From an uncultured Sphingomonadales bacterium (GTDB taxonomy: Bacteria > Pseudomonadota > Alphaproteobacteria > Sphingomonadales > Sphingomonadaceae), in the NCBI GenBank assembly GCA_903868655.1, contig CAIPWG010000283.1, positions 1-11,473 of the forward strand: DNA of 11,473 nucleotides. Direction: 5' to 3'. Positions within the stretch are counted from its first letter, which is position 1; each line of letters starts with the position of its first letter. Below, in pieces: positions 7,431-11,473 of the stretch. The position numbers and the translations under genes are program-made. Under the pieces are notes generated by a model, which was given only the letters and a program-made list of their open reading frames with translations, searched no databases and had not been told where the DNA came from.

Positions 7431-8770
7431 CAGGCAGGCTCCCATTGAGCGCGGGCCACGGCCAGCGCCGGATATTTCGGCATATCGGAAGATAGCGTTG
7501 CCAGGGCACGACGCTTCAGATCGGCCAGCAAGCCGGGTGTTGCCAGATTGGCCGTGCCCGCCAGAACTGCCTGCGCCAGCGCCGCATCGGCAGGAACAGG
7601 CCGCCCCGCGAGTTCGCGTCGCACAATGCCGAGCGCGTTTTGCGCCACTGCCAGTTCCCAGCGTTCGCGACCTTCGAGCCGAGGCTTTACCATTGCGGCC
7701 AGCCATTCAGAAACCGCAGTCAGGATTTCACCGGCATCGGGCTCGCCCAGCGGGGGCGCCGTTGGCGCAGGTTCAAGAGGTAACGCGCGCATCCGTTCCG
7801 CTTCCGGCGCGTCGGGTTCGAGCAGCAGCAGCAGATCGAGCTCCTGTTCGGCCGTGCGGCGCGCAACCACCACCCGTTCGAGCGACCGATCGGCACCGGA
7901 ACGCCACGCCTTGCCCATTTCCAGGCAACCCAGCGCCCACCACACCGTGCGATAGACCAGCCAGAACCGGAACCGCGCTGGATCAAACGCCTCACCACCC
8001 GCGGCCTGATACGCACGTGCCAGATCGGCCACCGTGGTCAACCCCAAGCCCTGCTTGTCCAGCCGCCCAAACCGCCAGACGGTCATGCAGCCATATGCCA
8101 GATCTTCGTGCCCATCGCCCAGGTGCGCCAGTTCCCAATCGAGCACCCCGGTCAAATGCCCGTGATCGACCAGCACATTGCCAATCCGCAAATCGCCGTG
8201 GACCACGCACAAGCGCGACGGCGGGGGCAAATGCGCGCGCAACCAGGCCAGGCCCAAGGCGATGATTGGCCGATCGCCGCCGCTGTTTTCAAACTGCGCG
8301 GTCAACTTTGCCACGCCGGTGGCGGCATCGAGCACCGGCAAGGGCCGGGCATGCGCGGGATCAAGTGCATGAATGCGCGCCATGGCATTGGCAATCTGGT
8401 CGGCCAGAGCGGGCGGCGAAGCCAGCACCGTTTCAGGATCGGCCGTGCCATCCAGACAGCCCATGACAAAACCGATGCCCAACTCGTCCTCGGGAACCAG
8501 TTCCAGCACGACTTCGGGCGCTGGCACCCCACCGCCGCGTGCCAGACGGATCACCCGCGCTTCGTCTGCCATTGTCAGGCTGCGTCCGGCCAGCCAGGCC
8601 GCAGAAGGCGCGCGGCGCAATACAAAGCGCGCTGGCCCACATCCAAAACGCCACGATTCCATGTTGGCACCACCGGACAGGCGTTGCAGATCGGTGATCG
8701 CGCCATGATGGCCCGCACGGGCCATGGCCCCGCCCAGCGCCTTTGTGAAAGCTGCGCTTTCCCCGTCCAT
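7430..8770 (-). CDS. APH-fold phosphotransferase fused to a C-terminal partner-like domain
   Basis: The 446-residue cytoplasmic protein has an aminoglycoside-phosphotransferase/choline-kinase fold. The nucleotide loop region LSGGANMESWRF is at 31-42 and the strand FVLRRAP at 49-55. The Brenner catalytic motif HGDLRIGN is at 191-198 (Asp193, Asn198), and the metal-binding DWE at 211-213. After a Pro-rich linker (331-342) comes about 100 residues of helical sequence not found in simple APH kinases. It resembles DUF6285, the family I associate with LvaB, a separate small partner of the 4-hydroxyacyl-CoA kinase LvaA (recalled similarity, not computed). With an acyl-CoA dehydrogenase directly downstream, a role in hydroxyacyl-CoA phosphorylation is more likely than antibiotic resistance. 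The start at 8770 is set by GGAGG upstream; an ATG 12 codons earlier lacks support. This gene is first in the minus-strand operon. Confidence 0.9.
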   Translation of the reverse strand: MDGESAAFTKALGGAMARAGHHGAITDLQRLSGGANMESWRFGCGPARFVLRRAPSAAWLAGRSLTMADEARVIRLARGGGVPAPEVVLELVPEDELGIGFVMGCLDGTADPETVLASPPALADQIANAMARIHALDPAHARPLPVLDAATGVAKLTAQFENSGGDRPIIALGLAWLRAHLPPPSRLCVVHGDLRIGNVLVDHGHLTGVLDWELAHLGDGHEDLAYGCMTVWRFGRLDKQGLGLTTVADLARAYQAAGGEAFDPARFRFWLVYRTVWWALGCLEMGKAWRSGADRSLERVVVARRTAEQELDLLLLLEPDAPEAERMRALPLEPAPTAPPLGEPDAGEILTAVSEWLAAMVKPRLEGRERWELAVAQNALGIVRRELAGRPVPADAALAQAVLAGTANLATPGLLADLKRRALATLSSDMPKYPALAVARAQWEPA

Positions 8771-8774
8771 GCAT

Positions 8775-8779
8775 CCTCC
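8775..8779 (-). promoter_or_regulatory. Ribosome-binding site of the phosphotransferase gene
   Basis: On the minus strand GGAGG ends four bases before the ATG at 8770-8768. This is the strongest Shine-Dalgarno match in the window and the reason for choosing this start over the in-frame ATG at 8806. Confidence 0.65.
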
Positions 8780-8808
8780 GCCTGCCGGTCTGGGCCGGTG
8801 TCGCACGA

Positions 8809-8837
8809 ACTATCCTTAATCGATCGATTAAAGTCCA
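8809..8837 (-). promoter_or_regulatory. Candidate promoter of the phosphotransferase-dehydrogenase operon
   Basis: Read on the minus strand, TGGACT (8837-8832) and GATAGT (8814-8809) are separated by exactly 17 bases. Each matches the housekeeping consensus at 4 of 6 positions. Transcription would begin near 8802, giving a leader of about 32 bases containing the GGAGG site. The spacer is almost entirely a 16-base palindrome. Confidence 0.5.
8816..8831. promoter_or_regulatory. Perfect 16-base palindrome TTAATCGATCGATTAA, candidate operator
   Basis: The sequence is its own reverse complement and occupies 16 of the 17 spacer bases of the candidate minus-strand promoter, 46 bases before the phosphotransferase start. 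A dimeric repressor bound here would exclude RNA polymerase. Size and symmetry fit TetR- or MarR-type regulators, which often control acyl-CoA pathways through a CoA ligand. No regulator gene is present in the window, so the binding protein is unknown. It could also touch expression of the divergent serine hydrolase gene, 169 bases away. Confidence 0.6.
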
Positions 8838-8999
8838 GCGGTCATTTGGGTTCGGACTGGCGCGCACCGGCCGCAGCGGCGGGCCGGTCCGCCTTTTACC
8901 AGCGTCCGGGCGAATACCGAGGGCTTTCGGTGCGAATCACAATCAGTTAGATGCTGTAAGGCACTGCGGACAAGACCGCACCGCCAGACAGGGTCACAC

Positions 9000-9980
9000 A
9001 TGCTGCTGCGCACGCTTTGCTATCCCAAGATCCCTTCGTGGATTGCTGCGCTGGCAGCGATGCCTGCGCTGCTGATGACCACCCCCAGTGTCCACAGCCG
9101 GGCGCCTGCCACGATGCAGGACCAGCGCGACCTGACCATTCAACAAACCATCGAATCGATCATTGGCCATGCGCGGGGCCGTATCGGCATCGCCGCCGCC
9201 GATCTCGATGGCGGCGGACAAGTGCTGATCCACGGCGACATGCCGTTTCCCATGGCCAGCACGGTGAAGATCGCGGTGGCGGGCACGTTCCTGACCGGGG
9301 TCGAACAAGGGCGCTTCTCGCTCGTCCAGCCACTGCCGATGATGATGCCCGTGGCGGAACGACGCGGACGGTCTTCCGAAGCCCCGCTGCGCGCAGGCCC
9401 GACGATGTCGGCACAACAGCTGATGGAACTGATGATCACACGCAGCGACAATCACGCCACTGACGGCCTGATCACCGCAGTGGGCGGTATCGGCGCGGTG
9501 AATGCCTGGCTCGCGCGCAATGGTATCGTGGGCCAGCATGTCGACAGCACGATTGCCACGATGGTGCGTGATGACGGGCGAATCAATCCGGCCACCACGA
9601 TCGACACCCGCAATGCCAGCACGCCGCGCGCCATGCTTGCGCTGCTGGCCGCGATCGACCGGGGCAGCGCGCTCAGCCCGCAATCGCGCGCTGTACTGCT
9701 CGACACGATGACCCGCACCAGCACCGGCAAGAACCGGATGCGTGCAGGCCTGCCCGATGGCACGGTGTTTGCGCACAAGACCGGTACGTTGCAGGGCGTT
9801 ACCGACGACGTCGGGATTATCCGCCTACCCGATGGCCGTCATCTGGCGCTGGCGATTTTCGTCGCCGGGCCCGAAGGGCATACCGCGCACGCAACGCTGA
9901 TCGCGCAAATCACGCGGGCGCTCTACGATGGCTATGCCAAAGAGCTGCCCCATGGTGAAACCCAGCAAAGCCGCCGCTGA
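9000..9980 (+). CDS. Class A beta-lactamase-like serine hydrolase, exported
   Basis: The 326-residue protein has an N-terminal signal: basic residues Arg4 and Lys10, hydrophobic 14-26, and probable cleavage near residues 33-38. It should act in the periplasm. Penicillin-recognising motifs are complete: nucleophile Ser87 in STVK (87-90), SDN at 149-151 and KTG at 260-262. RNASTPRAM (204-212) matches the stretch after the class A omega loop. However, residues 152-209 contain no glutamate at all, so the Glu166 deacylation base of true class A enzymes is missing; Asp191 or Asp192 are the nearest acidic candidates. It may be a weak beta-lactamase, a penicillin-binding hydrolase or an esterase. The start ATG has a weak GGG (8991-8993) six bases before it. 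It ends before a shared hairpin terminator. No mobile DNA surrounds it, so it is probably a chromosomal resident. Confidence 0.88.
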   Translation: MLLRTLCYPKIPSWIAALAAMPALLMTTPSVHSRAPATMQDQRDLTIQQTIESIIGHARGRIGIAAADLDGGGQVLIHGDMPFPMASTVKIAVAGTFLTGVEQGRFSLVQPLPMMMPVAERRGRSSEAPLRAGPTMSAQQLMELMITRSDNHATDGLITAVGGIGAVNAWLARNGIVGQHVDSTIATMVRDDGRINPATTIDTRNASTPRAMLALLAAIDRGSALSPQSRAVLLDTMTRTSTGKNRMRAGLPDGTVFAHKTGTLQGVTDDVGIIRLPDGRHLALAIFVAGPEGHTAHATLIAQITRALYDGYAKELPHGETQQSRR

Positions 9981-10057
9981 CGCGCTGCTTTCATACCGAT
10001 CTGCGCTGACGACGTGCAGCCATAGCTGCCGTCCCCGTGGCAAGACCACGCAAAGAG

Positions 10058-10091
10058 AAAGGGAGCCTGACCCGTCGGTCAGACTCCCTTT
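10058..10091. terminator. Intrinsic terminator, probably bidirectional
   Basis: AAAGGGAG (10058-10065) pairs with CTCCCTTT (10084-10091), and CTGACC (10067-10072) with GGTCAG (10077-10082). One C-A mismatch separates the two helices and the loop is CGTC. On the + strand TTT, GC and then TATTTT follow; on the minus strand TCTCTTTG follows. It lies 77 bases after the serine hydrolase stop and 53 bases after the end of the convergent lipoprotein gene, so it can serve both. Confidence 0.78.
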
Positions 10092-10144
10092 GCTATTTTC
10101 GTCAAGCATGTGCTGTGACGTAACCTGCCCCAATGGGGCGAGGA

Positions 10145-10327
10145 TTACATCTTGGCAGCGGTGCTCGATTCAGCGGCAGCAGAGCTGCTGTCAGCTGCAA
10201 CGTCCGAAGCTTCAGCCGAACCGGTATCGGTTGCTGCAGCAGTGGTTTCGGTAGCTGCCGGCTTTTCGCCGCAACCGGCGAGAGCAAAAGCGGTGCCGGC
10301 GACAGCGGCGAGGATGAGCTTGCGCAT
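10145..10327 (-). CDS. Small Ala/Ser/Thr-rich lipoprotein
   Basis: A 60-residue precursor with Arg2-Lys3, a short hydrophobic core (4-17) and the lipobox Leu-Ala-Gly-Cys at 16-19; Cys19 would be lipidated. The mature 42-residue peptide is almost only Ala, Ser, Thr, Glu and Asp, with no fold to recognise; Gly20 after the Cys gives no inner-membrane retention signal. AGGGA lies 9 bases before the ATG on the minus strand, supporting the start. It ends close to the terminator shared with the serine hydrolase. Small lipoproteins like this are often skipped by gene finders. Function is unknown; an entericidin-like or envelope spacer role is possible but unsupported. The opposite strand also has an open frame here, but the lipobox and ribosome-binding site favour this reading. 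Confidence 0.75.
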   Translation of the reverse strand: MRKLILAAVAGTAFALAGCGEKPAATETTAAATDTGSAEASDVAADSSSAAAESSTAAKM

Positions 10328-10429
10328 GCGTTACAATCCCTGGATTGAAGTGAACCGCGCCGGGCAAGCAGCCCGCCGCAAAGCCTACTCTGGCGATAGA
10401 CTTCGCGCCCCAATTAATCGGCAATTCAC

Positions 10430-10451
10430 TGCGTTGCAAGCTTTCAACGCA
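10430..10451. repeat. 22-base near-perfect palindrome, candidate regulator site
   Basis: TGCGTTGCAAG (10430-10440) and CTTTCAACGCA (10441-10451) are reverse complements at 10 of 11 positions, with AAGCTT at the centre. It lies 103 bases upstream of the lipoprotein start and 179 bases upstream of polA. Unbroken symmetry without a loop is typical of a dimer binding site rather than an RNA hairpin. The protein that would bind is unknown. Confidence 0.4.
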
Positions 10452-10613
10452 ACCAATCGCCCGCCCTTGTCATATCGTCAGGGAACCGCTCGGTTTTTTC
10501 GCCCTTTTACCCCCTGCGCCAAGCCGGTTTGCACACACGTCAGACCGTTTTTTGGTGTGCACTGCGGCAAAACCGTCCTGCGCAAATCACCTCTGGCCAA
10601 TTTCGATTCACGG

Positions 10614-10619
10614 TATAAC
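10614..10619 (+). promoter_or_regulatory. Possible -10 box of polA
   Basis: TATAAC matches the -10 consensus at 5 of 6 positions. It sits only 10 bases before the polA ATG, so the transcript would be nearly leaderless. No good -35 box lies 16-19 bases upstream, so this is weak. A purine patch AGG (10620-10622) seven bases before the ATG could instead serve as a ribosome-binding site on a longer transcript. Confidence 0.28.
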
Positions 10620-10629
10620 AGGTCGTACC

Positions 10630-11473
10630 ATGCAGCCGACAGCCAAACCCCGCAGCCACCTCTACCTCGTCGATGGCTCGGCCTACATCTTCCGCGCCTA
10701 TCACCGCCTGCCGCCGCTGACCAATCCGGTCGGCACTCCGGTCGGCGCGGTCTATGGCTATACCACGATGCTGTGGAAACTGGCCGAAGACCTGCATGCG
10801 GCCGATGGGCCAACCCACCTTGCAGTCGTGCTCGACAAAGGATCGATCACGTTTCGCAACGATATGTACCCGCTGTACAAGGCCAACCGGCCGCCTGCGC
10901 CCGAAGACCTGGTGCCGCAATTCCCGCTGATCCGCGATGCAACGCGCGCGTTCAGCCTGGCTTGCATCGAAGAAGCCGGGCTCGAAGCTGACGATCTGAT
11001 CGCATCTTACGCACGCGCGGCGAATGCGCGCGGGTGGGATGTCACGATTGTCTCGTCGGACAAGGATTTGATGCAACTGGTGGGCGAAGGCCCCGACGGT
11101 TCGCGGATCGACATGCTCGACACGATGAAGAACCAGCGCATCTTCATCCCCGAAGTGATCGAAAAGTTCGGTGTCGAACCGCAACTTGTCGGCGATGTGC
11201 TGGCACTGATGGGCGATGCAGTCGACAATGTGCCGGGGATTCGCGGCGTCGGGCCCAAGACCGCGACCAAGCTGATTCAGGAAAACGGCACACTCGATGC
11301 AGCACTTGCCAATGCTGGCACGATGAAACCGGGCAAGCTGCGCGAAAGCCTGATTGCCGAGGCCGATATGGCCCGCCTGTCGCGCCGTTTGGTAGCCTTG
11401 AAAGAAGACTGCGCGCTGCCGGTGCCGCTCGATGATTTTGTGCTGGGTCCAATTCCGCCCGATCCACTGGCGG
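10630..11473 (+). CDS. polA: DNA polymerase I, N-terminal part (cut by the window end)
   Basis: The first 281 codons are visible, with no stop. They cover the 5'-3' exonuclease (flap nuclease) domain that removes RNA primers and displaced flaps during Okazaki fragment processing and repair. Metal-binding acids are all present: Asp15 in VDGS, Asp69 in VVLDKG, Asp121-Asp122 in EADD, Asp144 and Asp146 in SSDKD, and Asp196 and Asp199 in LMGDAVDNVPG. The helix-hairpin-helix DNA-binding loop GIRGVGPKTATKL follows at 203-215. TYR-type grip residues are seen in MYPLYKANRPP (79-89). The proofreading-like and polymerase domains would follow outside the window. The start MQPTAKPRSHLYLVDGS places the first catalytic Asp at the normal distance from the N-terminus. 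It is transcribed divergently from the lipoprotein gene. Confidence 0.97.
   Translation, partial: MQPTAKPRSHLYLVDGSAYIFRAYHRLPPLTNPVGTPVGAVYGYTTMLWKLAEDLHAADGPTHLAVVLDKGSITFRNDMYPLYKANRPPAPEDLVPQFPLIRDATRAFSLACIEEAGLEADDLIASYARAANARGWDVTIVSSDKDLMQLVGEGPDGSRIDMLDTMKNQRIFIPEVIEKFGVEPQLVGDVLALMGDAVDNVPGIRGVGPKTATKLIQENGTLDAALANAGTMKPGKLRESLIAEADMARLSRRLVALKEDCALPVPLDDFVLGPIPPDPLA

Larger units (their letters stand above)
10328..10629. other. 302-base divergent intergenic region between the lipoprotein gene and polA
   Basis: No gene is supported here. The stretch is visibly more AT-rich than its flanks, with T-runs at 10494-10499 and 10548-10553. It holds a near-perfect 22-base palindrome (10430-10451) and an inverted repeat TGCACAC (10530-10536) / GTGTGCA (10555-10561) with an 18-base loop. 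A short G-U-rich stem before the first T-run (10481-10499) is too weak to call a terminator. A possible minus-strand promoter for the lipoprotein is TTGCCG (10424-10419), 18 bases, then TCTATC (10400-10395); both boxes are weak. Confidence 0.6.

Noticed and set aside
7431..7706. Longer acyl-CoA dehydrogenase reading frame
   Set aside because: The extra 92 residues are read through the kinase coding sequence in another frame, rich in Gly/Arg/Cys; the family N-terminus begins at 7430.
8771..8806. Earlier phosphotransferase start at 8806
   Set aside because: The 12 extra residues lack a ribosome-binding site and would begin upstream of the likely transcription start near 8802.
8866..8888. ACCGGCC / GGCCGGT hairpin as a terminator
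   Set aside because: It lies between divergent genes with nothing upstream to terminate; the T-run at 8894-8897 is short and not adjacent. It may be a chance GC-rich stem.
9000..9980. Acquired resistance gene
   Set aside because: Base composition matches the neighbours and no transposase, integrase or attachment site is seen around it.
10152..10991. 279-codon + strand frame across the lipoprotein gene and polA start
   Set aside because: It overlaps polA in the wrong frame and the lipoprotein in antisense; the Ala/Ser-rich start is the complement of the lipoprotein repeat composition.

Overview
The window reads as a chromosomal stretch of a GC-rich alphaproteobacterium, most likely a member of Sphingomonadales (Novosphingobium or Sphingobium type). 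This rests on the prfA-prmC pair followed by a DUF4167 protein, the lnt-metK neighbourhood, and the style of the proteins. It is an inference from content; no database was searched. No tRNA, rRNA, CRISPR array, insertion sequence or phage gene was seen.

Left part (1-6103, all + strand): the last codons of an unseen upstream gene overlap prfA (release factor 1). prfA overlaps prmC, whose product methylates the release factor's GGQ glutamine. A roughly 265-base leader with possible RNA structure follows. Next come an Arg/Asp-rich DUF4167 protein ending in an AT-hook-like tail, lnt (apolipoprotein N-acyltransferase, the last step of lipoprotein maturation), and metK (S-adenosylmethionine synthetase). 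A perfect 10-base inverted repeat lies between lnt and metK. MetK makes the methyl donor used by PrmC.

Middle part (6104-8770): a GC-rich palindrome separates metK from a convergent two-gene minus-strand operon. Its first gene is an APH-fold phosphotransferase with an extra C-terminal domain that resembles the small partner protein of bacterial 4-hydroxyacyl-CoA kinases. Its second gene is a FadE2-like acyl-CoA dehydrogenase, overlapping the first by one base. The pair fits a phosphorylate-then-dehydrogenate route for hydroxyacyl-CoA, as known for LvaA/LvaB/LvaC and animal ACAD10/11. Its likely promoter carries a perfect 16-base palindrome filling the -35/-10 spacer, which is a textbook repressor layout.

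Right part (8771-11473): a divergent class A beta-lactamase-like serine hydrolase (+) has the SxxK, SDN and KTG motifs but no omega-loop glutamate. A strong hairpin terminator follows, shared with a tiny convergent Ala/Ser/Thr-rich lipoprotein gene (-). A 302-base divergent intergenic region leads to polA (+), which runs off the end of the window.

Most novel-looking points: the kinase-partner fusion beside an acyl-CoA dehydrogenase under a palindromic operator; the hairpin over the metK start region; the hairpin burying the lnt start codon; the possible structured leader before the DUF4167 gene; and the penicillinase-like enzyme without the deacylation glutamate.
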